Shown here one piece after another: positions 1 to 6,217 of a DNA stretch of 10,963 nucleotides (its first letter is position 1; every line of letters begins with the position of its first letter). The stretch lies in the NCBI GenBank assembly GCA_030447005.1, contig JAUJME010000036.1, forward strand, positions 1-10,963, read 5' to 3'. The notes below the pieces were generated by a model, which saw only the letters and a program-made list of their open reading frames with translations, was not told where the DNA came from and ran no database searches. The position numbers and the translations under genes are program-made. The stretch comes from Solirubrobacteraceae bacterium (GTDB taxonomy: Bacteria > Actinomycetota > Thermoleophilia > Solirubrobacterales > Solirubrobacteraceae).

Positions 1-95
1 GTCGATCGCCAAACGCGCGTCGCAGGGCCAGAGCGTCAGCTGCCCGTAGGTGCGGACGTGAAGTCGGGAGTGCGCTTTCGAGCTGACAGCAGCGC

Positions 96-344
96 TCAGG
101 CGCGGCGAGGAGCTCCGGTCAAGGCCACGCCTCCGACGGCCATGAGGGTCGTCCCGGCGATCAGCCAAGCGGTGCCGCTCACGCTGGTAGCGACAGCCAC
201 GTCGCCACGAGCTGCGTCAACGGAGCGGTTGCCGTAGGTGCCCTCGACCGTCGCCGAGAGCTGGGTCATGCCGAAGACGTTCAGGAGCGCTCCCAAGGCA
301 ACGAGTGCGATGCCGAGGCGCGCGATGGTCGTCTGGCTGGGCAT
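96..344 (-). CDS. small two-helix membrane protein, unrecognised
   Basis: Encodes about 82 residues. Two hydrophobic segments are visible, roughly residues 8-28 (ARLGIALVALGALLNVFGM) and 57-76 (GTAWLIAGTTLMAVGGVAL), separated by a polar loop of about 28 residues, with a basic C-terminus (APRRA). It is therefore probably a small integral membrane protein. I do not recognise a family and assign no function. An in-frame start at 401 would add 19 polar residues. I prefer the ATG at 344 because a -10-like hexamer (TAGCCT, 352-357) lies 7 nt upstream of it, inside the longer version. It lies downstream of the decayed permease on the same strand but is separated from it by a hairpin, so it is probably a separate transcript. 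The reading frame and membrane pattern make it likely real; expression is unproven. Confidence 0.55.
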   Translation of the reverse strand: MPSQTTIARLGIALVALGALLNVFGMTQLSATVEGTYGNRSVDAARGDVAVATSVSGTAWLIAGTTLMAVGGVALTGAPRRA

Positions 345-351
345 CGACTGA

Positions 352-380
352 AGGCTATGCAAAGACCCGGGCCCAGTCGA
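352..380 (-). promoter_or_regulatory. putative promoter of the small membrane protein
   Basis: On the minus strand a -35-like TCGACT (375-380) is followed after 17 nt by a -10-like TAGCCT (352-357). The ATG at 344 begins 7 nt after the -10, so transcription would start at or next to the start codon (leaderless). This is inferred from spacing and consensus only. Confidence 0.35.
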
Positions 381-476
381 ACCGGTGTCGCTCTGAGGCA
401 CCAGCGGCGTCCGCGTCTGCCTCGGATCAGCCGACCGTCGCTGCTGTCGAGTGCTGATCCGCGAGCAGGGCCGGCT

Positions 477-503
477 GGCAGGCCGCCCGGACAGCGTCCT
501 GCC
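477..503 (-). terminator. hairpin just downstream of the permease remnant
   Basis: GGCAGG (477-482) pairs with CCTGCC (498-503). After one C/T mismatch, CGC (484-486) pairs with GCG (494-496), leaving a 7-nt loop. That gives nine of ten pairs, starting 4 nt past the minus-strand stop codon at 508-510. There is no T-run, so it would be a GC-rich terminator without a U-tract, as is common in actinobacteria. Position supports a terminator for the former transporter operon; activity is inferred. Confidence 0.4.
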
Positions 504-507
504 GCAC

Positions 508-905
508 CTAGGCCGCGCTCGCCAACTCGGCCCGCACCGCCCGCCGCCGCGCGCGCCGCTGCAGCGACCGCGCGACCAGGCCGTACCGCGGCGAGAGCGC
601 GAGCGCCAGCGCGAAGCAGAGCGCGGCGACCAGGCCCATCGATCCGGCGATCGAGGCGTCGGCCGCGAGGGCGGCGGTGTGGCCGGCGATCGCCGCCGGC
701 CAGCCGATCGCGAGCGTGACGGCCACCATCACCCAGCCGGTCCGTGAGCAGGTGGGCGGTCGCCGCGGGGACGATCAGCATCGTCACCACGAGGATCGCC
801 CCGACCGACTCGAACGCGCTGACCGCGGTGATCGCGACCGCGACGAGGACGATCCGCGAGAGCAGGGCGGGGGAGATTCCGATCGTCCGCGAGAAGCCGG
901 TCCGA
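508..905 (-). pseudogene. ABC-3 family Mn/Zn permease, C-terminal remnant, frameshifted
   Basis: The minus strand from about 895 down to 737 reads FSRTIGISPALLSRIVLVAV, then the hallmark SAFESVGAILVVTMLIVPAA and HLLTDR. This is the conserved membrane core of ABC-3 (TroC/TroD, MntB, ZnuB) permeases, which import Mn, Zn or Fe with a binding protein and an ATPase. Near 736 the frame breaks: one surplus base after the DR codon shifts the protein into another frame, which continues as WVMVAVTLAIGWPAAIAGHT and ends in a basic tail at the TAG at 508-510. Only about 130 codons are recognisable, against roughly 270-300 for the family, and no start or N-terminal helices lie upstream. The 5' truncation makes it a pseudogene even if the frameshift were a sequencing error. 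No ATPase or binding-protein gene is in the window. The divergent MntR-like regulator is its natural partner. Confidence 0.75.
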
Positions 906-948
906 ACGTGGTCCGTGTCCTTCGCCTGTTGGCGAGCTAGCAACGGAG

Positions 949-991
949 TTAGGCACTCCAAAATCACTTGTCTCCGGACTTTGGCATGCCA
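949..991. promoter_or_regulatory. possible metalloregulator operator/promoter region
   Basis: Two symmetric elements sit between the permease remnant and the regulator. TTAGG (949-953) and CCAAA (958-962) form an imperfect DtxR-box-like pair; a true mirror would be CCTAA. A perfect 10-bp palindrome, TGGCATGCCA (982-991), covers the first candidate ATG of the regulator and lies just upstream of the later ones. A CATACT hexamer (990-995) could serve as a -10 for the ATG at 1004. DtxR/MntR proteins usually bind palindromes at their own and their transporter's promoters. No exact known consensus is matched, so this is a positional inference. Confidence 0.3.
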
Positions 992-1684
992 TACTCGATG
1001 GCGATGGAGTCCGCCACACGCCCGGCCAGCTCGTCCGTCGAGGACTACGCGAAGGCCATCTACTCGCTCGAGGAGCTGGCCGACGCCCCGGTGACGACGA
1101 CCGCCATCGCGCAGCGTCTCTGCGTGACGCCGGGGTCGGCCTCGGCGATGGTCAAGAAGCTCGCCGACCTCGGCCTCGCCACCCACACGCCCTATCGCGG
1201 GGTGCGGCTGACCGAGGAGGGGCGGCGCGTCGCGCTCGAGGTCATCCGCCACCACCGGCTCATCGAGCTCTTCCTGGCCGACGTCCTCGGTATGCCGTGG
1301 GACCGCGTCCACGCGGAGGCCGAGGTGCTCGAGCACGTCATCTCAGAGGAGCTCGAGGCGCTGATCGCCGCCAAGCTCGGCGATCCGACGCTCGACCCCC
1401 ACGGAAGCCCGATCCCGACCGAGGACTTCGCGATCGCCGCCCAGCCCACCCGCGCGCTCGATGACCTCGAGCCCGGCGACGCCGGCCGCCTCGTCCGCGT
1501 CTCGGATGCCGACCCGGCGATGCTCCGCTACCTCGCCGAGCTCGGCATCGCCCCCGGGGACGAGCTCGACGTCGTCGCCCGCCAGCCCTTCGGCGGCCCG
1601 CTCACCGTCCGCTTCGGCGACCGCACCGAGGCGATCGGCGGCGAGCTCGCCCGCGCGATGCACGTGAGCGTGGCGGTGGCCTGA
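986..1684 (+). CDS. DtxR/MntR-family metal-dependent transcriptional regulator
   Basis: About 232 residues. An N-terminal winged helix-turn-helix (residues 18-80) contains VTTTAIAQRLCVTPGSASAM and KKLADLGLATHTPYRGVRLT. A metal-binding/dimerisation domain follows (about 82-155: RHHRLIELFLADVLG, WDRVHAEAEVLEHVIS), then a FeoA/SH3-like C-terminal domain (about 161-230). By position, Asp20, His90, Glu94, His109, Glu113, Glu116 and His117 match the family's metal ligands. Asp20 and Glu113 replace DtxR Met10 and Cys102, as in manganese-sensing MntR, although MntR Glu11 is Lys23 here. A Mn(II)- or Zn-responsive repressor is more likely than an iron sensor. It diverges from a broken Mn/Zn permease, its probable former target, and is followed after 8 nt by a secreted protein. 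TTG 968 and ATGs 986, 998 and 1004 are in frame and none has a Shine-Dalgarno; 1004 is a serious alternative. Confidence 0.88.
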   Translation: MPYSMAMESATRPASSSVEDYAKAIYSLEELADAPVTTTAIAQRLCVTPGSASAMVKKLADLGLATHTPYRGVRLTEEGRRVALEVIRHHRLIELFLADVLGMPWDRVHAEAEVLEHVISEELEALIAAKLGDPTLDPHGSPIPTEDFAIAAQPTRALDDLEPGDAGRLVRVSDADPAMLRYLAELGIAPGDELDVVARQPFGGPLTVRFGDRTEAIGGELARAMHVSVAVA

Positions 1685-1692
1685 GGCGCGTC

Positions 1693-2349
1693 ATGCGGCT
1701 CGTCGTGGCCACCGCCCTCGTGAGGCTCGGCTTCGCGGGGGCCCGGGCCCCGGCGGTCGCCCAGGACCCGTGCGGTGGCCGAGCGGGTCACCGGATCGTC
1801 CTCCAGGCACCCGAGGTCGTGGTGTGGGAGGAGGTGACCGAGCGGAAGCCCGATCCGGACCCCCTCACCTGGTCGTCGACGACCGTCACGCGGGCGTGCC
1901 GCCTGTCGTCCGGCCCGCTGCACGAGCTGGGGACCACCGACTCGAGCGCCAAGAGCTCCGCCTCCTTGACACGGTTCACCGCCGCCGGGACGCGGATCGC
2001 CTACGTGTATGGCGAGAGTTACTACGGGAGCGCGTACGAGGCGGTGCGGACGCTCGACGTCGCCACCGGCGAGGCCTGGTCGGCGGGCCTCCCGAGCCGA
2101 TCGTTCGCCCACGCGGTCGACGTCAACCGCGCGGGCGACGTCGCCTGGGCCCGCGACGGCTGGTCTCGCGGGCGCGTCGCGATCCGGCTGATCGTCCGCC
2201 GCGCGGGCGTCGTCACCGACTGCGGTACCGCGCCTGGAGCGGCCAAGCTCGCCTACCACCGGCGCATCACCCGCCTCCAGATCGGCTCGCGGTACCTCAG
2301 GTGGCGGAGCGGCCGCAAGCTCCACCGCCGCGCGCTCGCCGACTGCTGA
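1693..2349 (+). CDS. secreted protein of unknown function
   Basis: 218 residues with a signal peptide (MRLVVATALVRLGFAGARAP, likely cleavage AVA|QD after residue 24), so it is probably exported. The mature part has four cysteines (27, 69, 177, 218), enough for two disulfides. It contains strand-rich stretches such as TAAGTRIAYVYGESYYGSAY (about 97-115) and VNRAGDVAWARDGWSRGRVA, and a basic C-terminus (LQIGSRYLRWRSGRKLHRRA). The pattern resembles beta-propeller-like secreted proteins, but there are no clear PD40 or WD motifs and I do not recognise the family. It begins 8 nt after the regulator's stop, with a weak GAGGCG upstream of the ATG, so the two are probably co-transcribed. Whether it has any link to metal homeostasis is unknown. 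Confidence 0.75.
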   Translation: MRLVVATALVRLGFAGARAPAVAQDPCGGRAGHRIVLQAPEVVVWEEVTERKPDPDPLTWSSTTVTRACRLSSGPLHELGTTDSSAKSSASLTRFTAAGTRIAYVYGESYYGSAYEAVRTLDVATGEAWSAGLPSRSFAHAVDVNRAGDVAWARDGWSRGRVAIRLIVRRAGVVTDCGTAPGAAKLAYHRRITRLQIGSRYLRWRSGRKLHRRALADC

Positions 2350-2360
2350 TCCGTCCGGCC

Positions 2361-2366
2361 TACACT
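2361..2366 (+). promoter_or_regulatory. -10 element for the PD40 protein gene
   Basis: TACACT fits the TANNNT -10 pattern and ends 9 nt before the ATG at 2376. There is no Shine-Dalgarno in the gap. A leaderless or near-leaderless transcript starting in the 26-nt intergenic gap is likely. No good -35 is visible. Confidence 0.35.
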
Positions 2367-2375
2367 CCGCACGGC

Positions 2376-3707
2376 ATGCGCCGCCGAGTCCTCCTTCTGG
2401 TGCTCGGCCTCACCCTCGTTGGAGCCGCGCCGGCGAGCGCCGACATCGTCTACAGCGGGCGCTGGTGTGAGTCGCAGGCCGCTCCGCCGCCGAACGCGCC
2501 GCCCGGGCCGAGGTACTGCCCCATCGTCATCTGGCGCGCGGCCGACGACGGCTCCGGGGTGCGCCGCCTCACCGACGGGCCGCTGGACGCCGACCCGGTG
2601 TGGTCGCCGGACGGCCGCCGGATCGCGTTCACGCGGCAGCGCAGCGATCCGGACGGCTTCGCCACCCGGGTCTGGACGATGGACGCCGAGGGAGGCGACC
2701 TGCGCCAGCTCACGCCCACGCCGCGCAGCAGCGGCGGGCAGCGGCCGGAGGACTCGACGCCCGCGTGGTCGCCGGACGGCCAGACGATCGCCTTCGCCTC
2801 GCGCCGCGGCCTCGCCGACCCTGACGCCTTCACAGGCGGCGGCAGCCACATCTGGACGATCCGTCCCGACGGGCAGGGCCTGCGCCCGCTCACGACGGGC
2901 GCGGGCACCCAGACCTCCCCGGCGTTCTCGCCCGACGGCCTCCGCGTGGCGTACGTGGCGGGCGCCTCGCCGCCCTACACCACCGGCATCGAGACCGTGC
3001 CGGTCACGGGCGGGCCGGGACTGCCCGTCACCCTCGGCGACCTCCCGCTCGGCGCCTTCGCGCTGGCGTTCTCGCCCGACGGCCGGCGGCTCGCCTTCTC
3101 GCTGGCTGGCCGGCTGCACACCGTTTCGGCGCTCGGCGGGGCGCCCGAGCGCCTGACGGACGAGTTCGCCGGCTCGGTCGCGTGGTCGGGCTCGCCGGCG
3201 GCGATCTACTACACGTCGAGCAACGGGTCCGAGGACGTCATCCGGCGGATCCCGGCGGGCGGTGGAGAGCCCCGCAGCGTCGCGCTCGGGGGGAGCCCCG
3301 ACTGGCACGGGCCGCAGCTGCTCGGCCCCGTCGCCGACGCCCTCGCACCCGTCACCGCGATCCTGCCGCCGCTTCCGCAGTCGCCCCCGCGGCCCGCGCG
3401 CGCCGCGGCGCGCCGGCCGCGGCCACCTCGGCTCCCGCTGCTCGTCGCCGACCCGAGCGGCGTCCGCTCCCTCCGCGCGGCGGTCGCCCGCCGCTCAGGC
3501 GGCGGCTGCCGCTTCGCGGCCCGCGGCCGCCTCGGGCCCGCGCGGTCGTGCGCGGCACGTGGGTGGTTCGCCGTCCGCGACGGGCGGGCGTGGCGCGCGG
3601 CCACGGGACGCCTGCCGCGCGGCCGCTACCGCGTGTGGCTGATGGCGCGCGACGGTGAGGGCAACCGCTCGCGGCGGCCGCGCGCGCAGGACGTCACGCT
3701 CCGCTGA
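2376..3707 (+). CDS. secreted PD40/TolB-like beta-propeller protein
   Basis: 443 residues. The signal peptide is MRRRVLLLVLGLTLVGAAPA with likely cleavage ASA|D after residue 23. Four clear PD40 (WD40-like) blades carry the WSPDG/FSPDG signature: VWSPDGRRIAFTR (75-87), AWSPDGQTIAFAS (130-142), AFSPDGLRVAYVA (183-195) and AFSPDGRRLAFSL (231-243). Degenerate blades follow around 268-282 and 307-312. Sequences such as IWTIRPDGQGLRPLTTGAG (159-177) are typical of TolB-type propellers. A Pro/Arg-rich linker (about 330-355) leads to a compact C-terminal domain (356-443) with Cys378 and Cys392 and the ending LPRGRYRVWLMARDGEGNRS, which looks like an Ig-like domain. TolB homologues bind partner proteins. 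With no Tol-Pal genes here and a probable Gram-positive envelope, this is best seen as an exported binding or scaffolding protein. It converges on the kinase gene with 8 nt between stops. Confidence 0.85.
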   Translation: MRRRVLLLVLGLTLVGAAPASADIVYSGRWCESQAAPPPNAPPGPRYCPIVIWRAADDGSGVRRLTDGPLDADPVWSPDGRRIAFTRQRSDPDGFATRVWTMDAEGGDLRQLTPTPRSSGGQRPEDSTPAWSPDGQTIAFASRRGLADPDAFTGGGSHIWTIRPDGQGLRPLTTGAGTQTSPAFSPDGLRVAYVAGASPPYTTGIETVPVTGGPGLPVTLGDLPLGAFALAFSPDGRRLAFSLAGRLHTVSALGGAPERLTDEFAGSVAWSGSPAAIYYTSSNGSEDVIRRIPAGGGEPRSVALGGSPDWHGPQLLGPVADALAPVTAILPPLPQSPPRPARAAARRPRPPRLPLLVADPSGVRSLRAAVARRSGGGCRFAARGRLGPARSCAARGWFAVRDGRAWRAATGRLPRGRYRVWLMARDGEGNRSRRPRAQDVTLR

Positions 3708-3715
3708 GGACGCCG

Positions 3716-4933
3716 CTACCGCGTGTTGTCGCGGATCAGCCCGCGGAGCTCGTCGATCGCCTGGCCGGCGTTGCCGCCGACGTCCTCGCGCAACTCGACC
3801 TCGCGGGCCGGGGAGAACTGGTTGGCGACCAGGACGACGCCCCCGGCGACGACCGCGAGGACAAGGACGAGGAGGAGGAAGCGCCGCAGCCCGCTGCCGC
3901 GCGAGGCGTCGCCGGCCGGCCGGGCGGCCGCCGCGGCGGGGCGCGGGGCGTAGGTGGGCGGCGGCGGGGTCGGCTCGTCGAGCGGCTGGAGGCGGCGGCG
4001 CGGGGGATCGGCCGGGAGGGCGCGGGTGCGGTCGAGCATCCGCGTCGCCTCCGTCTCGTCGCCGGCGCGGCCGACCGCCGCGTAGGGCGACGGCGCGGGG
4101 GCGATCCCGGCCAGGCCCTCGCGCAGGGCGCGCTCCATCTCCGGGCCGTCGGCGTAGCGGCCGGCGGGCTCCCGGTGCAGCGCGCGCAGGACGGCGTCCG
4201 AGAGCTCGGGCTGGACGGCCGGGTTGAGCCGCTCGATGCGCTCGGGCGGCCCGGAGTCCTGGAGCCGGGCGAGCTCGGTGAGCGAGGGCGACTCGTACGG
4301 CAGCCGCCCCGTCAGCAGCTGGTAGGCGACGACGCCGAGCGCGTAGAAGTCCGCCGGCGGGCCGGCGGTCTCCCCGCGGGCCTGCTCCGGGGCGAGGTAC
4401 GCGGCGGTGCCGAGCACGGAGCCGACCCGGGTGATGTCGGACTGCTCGGACGCCTTGGCGATGCCGAAGTCGGCCAGCTTGACCACGCCGTCCTGGCTGC
4501 GGAGCAGGTTGCCCGGCTTGACGTCGCGGTGCACGACGCCGTTGCGGTGCGCGTAGTCGAGGCCGCGGCAGGACTGGGCGAGGATGTCGACCGCCGACTC
4601 GGGGTCGAGGTGGCCGTGCTCGCGGAGGATCTCCGCGCACGAGCGGCCCTCGACGTGCTCCATGACGATGAACTGGCGGCCCGAGGCGTCGTCGAGGCCG
4701 AAGTCGAAGACCTGGACGACGTTGGGATGGACGAGGCGCGCGGCGGCCAGCGCCTCGCGGCGGAAGCGGGCGACGAAGCCGGCGTCCTCCGCCAGGTGCT
4801 CGGCGAGGAGCTTGACCGCGACGTAGCGCTCCAGCCGCGTGTCGAACGCGAGCTGGACCGTCGACATCCCGCCCACGCCGAGGCGGCGCTCGAGGCGGTA
4901 GCGGTCGGCGAAGAGCTGGTCGGTCGGGCTCAT
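3716..4933 (-). CDS. transmembrane Ser/Thr protein kinase, PknB-like, no PASTA repeats
   Basis: 405 residues with an intact Hanks-type kinase domain at about 12-275: glycine loop LGVGGMSTV (18-26), catalytic Lys41 in VAVKLL, Glu60, catalytic loop HRDVKPGN (135-142, Asp137), DFG (155-157), and GTAAYLAPEQ ending the activation segment (175-184). It should phosphorylate Ser/Thr on target proteins in the cytoplasm. A Pro/Arg-rich juxtamembrane linker (about 280-348) leads to one membrane helix (351-370, FLLLVLVLAVVAGGVVLVA). Only about 35 extracellular residues follow (VELREDVGGNAGQAIDELRG and onward), predicted helical. PknB-type kinases usually carry PASTA repeats here and this one has none. 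The ATG lies 2 nt after the lipoprotein's stop (TGA CC ATG), without a Shine-Dalgarno, implying translational coupling. The lipoprotein is therefore the obvious candidate partner for the extracellular tail. Confidence 0.93.
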   Translation of the reverse strand: MSPTDQLFADRYRLERRLGVGGMSTVQLAFDTRLERYVAVKLLAEHLAEDAGFVARFRREALAAARLVHPNVVQVFDFGLDDASGRQFIVMEHVEGRSCAEILREHGHLDPESAVDILAQSCRGLDYAHRNGVVHRDVKPGNLLRSQDGVVKLADFGIAKASEQSDITRVGSVLGTAAYLAPEQARGETAGPPADFYALGVVAYQLLTGRLPYESPSLTELARLQDSGPPERIERLNPAVQPELSDAVLRALHREPAGRYADGPEMERALREGLAGIAPAPSPYAAVGRAGDETEATRMLDRTRALPADPPRRRLQPLDEPTPPPPTYAPRPAAAAARPAGDASRGSGLRRFLLLVLVLAVVAGGVVLVANQFSPAREVELREDVGGNAGQAIDELRGLIRDNTR

Positions 4934-4935
4934 GG

Positions 4936-5457
4936 TCAGGGCGCCACCCCGTCCTCGTCGGGCGCCGCGCCACCGCCGTTGGGCGGCTCGACCGGCGAGG
5001 CGGGCGTCTGCGTGGGCGCCGGCGTCGCCGTCCGGGTGGGCACCGGGGTCGGCGTCGCCTCGGGCGTCACCGTGGCCTCCGGGGTCTCCTCCTCCTCGGG
5101 GGTCGCGGTCGGCGTCGGCGTCTCGTCCTCCTCTTGCTCCTCCTCGCCGCAGTCGACCGGGACCTGCTGGTCGAGGTGGTCGACCCACTGCGTGACGTTG
5201 GCGACGAGCCGGCCGTCGTAGCGCTCGGGGAAGTTCTCGACCTGGCCGCGCAGCCGCGCGACGCCGGACTGGGCCCGGTCGCAGTCGCCGTCGGCGATGT
5301 CGCGCTCGATGCGGTCGAGCGTGCGCTCGACGGCCTCGGCGCGGCTCTGGGCGATGAACTTCGTCTCGTCGGTCTCCGAGCCGCCGCAGCCCGCCAGGAC
5401 CGCCGCCGCGAGGGCGGCCGGGAGCAGGCGGAAGAGGCGGGAGGCGCGGGCGAGCAC
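4936..5457 (-). CDS. Thr/Pro/Glu-rich lipoprotein, possible kinase partner
   Basis: 173 residues, GTG start. An Arg-containing, hydrophobic signal peptide ends in a lipobox LAGC (21-24), so Cys24 should be lipidated and the protein anchored on the outer face of the membrane. Residues 30-103 look helical (EAVERTLDRIERDIADGDCD, then GVARLRGQVENFPERYDG and a segment to DQQVPVDCG). Cys59 and Cys103 could form a disulfide. From about 104 it becomes an acidic, low-complexity tail of TP, TATP and EEEETPEA units (about 104-160), which may be a spacer through the cell wall or a glycosylation or phosphorylation substrate. It lies between the phosphoesterase (28-nt gap) and the kinase (2-nt gap) in one minus-strand operon. 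No known family is recognised. A structural or sensory role with the kinase is inferred from coupling alone. Confidence 0.82.
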   Translation of the reverse strand: MLARASRLFRLLPAALAAAVLAGCGGSETDETKFIAQSRAEAVERTLDRIERDIADGDCDRAQSGVARLRGQVENFPERYDGRLVANVTQWVDHLDQQVPVDCGEEEQEEDETPTPTATPEEEETPEATVTPEATPTPVPTRTATPAPTQTPASPVEPPNGGGAAPDEDGVAP

Positions 5458-5467
5458 GAAGCAGGAC

Positions 5468-5473
5468 AGGCTA
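5468..5473 (-). promoter_or_regulatory. possible internal -10 element for lipoprotein-kinase
   Basis: In the 28-nt gap after the phosphoesterase stop, the minus strand carries TAGCCT, ending 10 nt before the GTG at 5457. It could start a near-leaderless transcript giving the lipoprotein and kinase independent expression. No convincing -35 is seen, because the upstream DNA is coding. Confidence 0.25.
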
Positions 5474-5485
5474 CCGGCCGCCCCG

Positions 5486-6217
5486 CTATTGCCCGCGGGC
5501 GAGGCGGTCGGCGAGCGACCCCGGCAACCCCGCCGAGCGGATGGCCGCTGCGGCGCCCTCGACGTCGTACCGCTCGCGCCGCCAGGCGGCTCTCCGGGCC
5601 TCCGTGTCGAGCATCAGCCACGCCGCCCGCGGGTCGCCGTCGCGCGGCTGGCCGACGCTGCCGGGGTTGAGCAGCCACTCGCCGGCGCTCAGGTCCGCGA
5701 CGTCGCCGGCCTCCCGCGGCGCCCCCGCCGTCTGCGCGCCCGCCGGGCGCTCGAAGGCCAGAGCCACGTGGGAGTGGCCGATCAGGCAGACGTCCTCGGG
5801 GGCGGCGTCGAGGCACGCCGCCGCGGCGGAGTTCGAGAGGACGTACTCCCAGACGGGATCGCGGGGCGAGGCGTGGTAGAGGCCGACCCCGTCGCGGTGG
5901 TCGGCCGGCTCCAGCGAGGCCAGCCAGTCGCGCGCCGCCGGGTCGATGTGCTCGATCGTCCACCGCGCGGCCAGCGCAGCGCCGCGCGAGAAGTCCTCGA
6001 TCGAGAGCGCGCCGGTCACCGCGAGGTCGTGGTTGCCGGCCAGGACGAGGTCACAGTGCTCGCGCGCGAGCGCCACGCAGGCGTCCGGGTCGGCGCCGTA
6101 GCCCACCAGGTCTCCGAGGCACCAGGTCTCCGCCGCCCCCGCCTCGCGGGTGGCCGCGAGGACCGTCTCGAAGGCGTGGCGGTTGCCGTGGATGTCGGAG
6201 ACGATGGCGACGAGCAT
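5486..6217 (-). CDS. calcineurin-like metallophosphoesterase, YfcE-like
   Basis: 243 residues, single domain. All metallophosphoesterase signatures are present: DIHGN (8-12: Asp8, His10), GDLVGYG (35-41, Asp36), GNHD (61-64: Asn62, His63), His115 in LYHASP, GHSH (147-150: His148, His150), and the family motif NPGSVGQPRDGDP (184-196). These coordinate a two-metal centre for phosphoester hydrolysis. The family includes cyclic-nucleotide and other phosphodiesterases. The substrate cannot be read from the sequence. There is no signal peptide, so it acts in the cytoplasm. The start at 6217 is chosen because MLVAIVSDIHGN is the usual N-terminus; an upstream extension to 6271 would run into the divergent gene. 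It is the first gene of an operon with the lipoprotein and kinase, which may mean a shared signalling role, although co-expression does not prove it. Confidence 0.92.
   Translation of the reverse strand: MLVAIVSDIHGNRHAFETVLAATREAGAAETWCLGDLVGYGADPDACVALAREHCDLVLAGNHDLAVTGALSIEDFSRGAALAARWTIEHIDPAARDWLASLEPADHRDGVGLYHASPRDPVWEYVLSNSAAAACLDAAPEDVCLIGHSHVALAFERPAGAQTAGAPREAGDVADLSAGEWLLNPGSVGQPRDGDPRAAWLMLDTEARRAAWRRERYDVEGAAAAIRSAGLPGSLADRLARGQ

Noticed and set aside
1..49. Plus-strand frame ending at 47-49 as the tail of a gene entering from the left
   Set aside because: Only 15 codons are visible and they show no family signature, so it cannot be told from chance.
1770..2375. In-frame upstream extension of the PD40 protein (about 200 residues)
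   Set aside because: The extension is Arg/Pro-rich out-of-frame translation of the preceding secreted-protein gene. The signal peptide begins at 2376, preceded by a -10-like element.
4990..5130. Repetitive DNA in the lipoprotein gene as a possible tandem repeat or CRISPR-like array
   Set aside because: It only encodes the TP/E-rich tail. The units are irregular in length and sequence, with no spacers.
4934..5188. Upstream extension of the kinase frame to 5188
   Set aside because: It overlaps the lipoprotein's tail in another frame and gives only Asp/Gly/Ala/Arg repeats. The kinase domain starts right after the ATG at 4933.
4175..5221. Long plus-strand open frame opposite the kinase and lipoprotein
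   Set aside because: The product is low-complexity (Val/Gly/Glu/Arg) and mirrors the real genes on the minus strand; no domain is visible.
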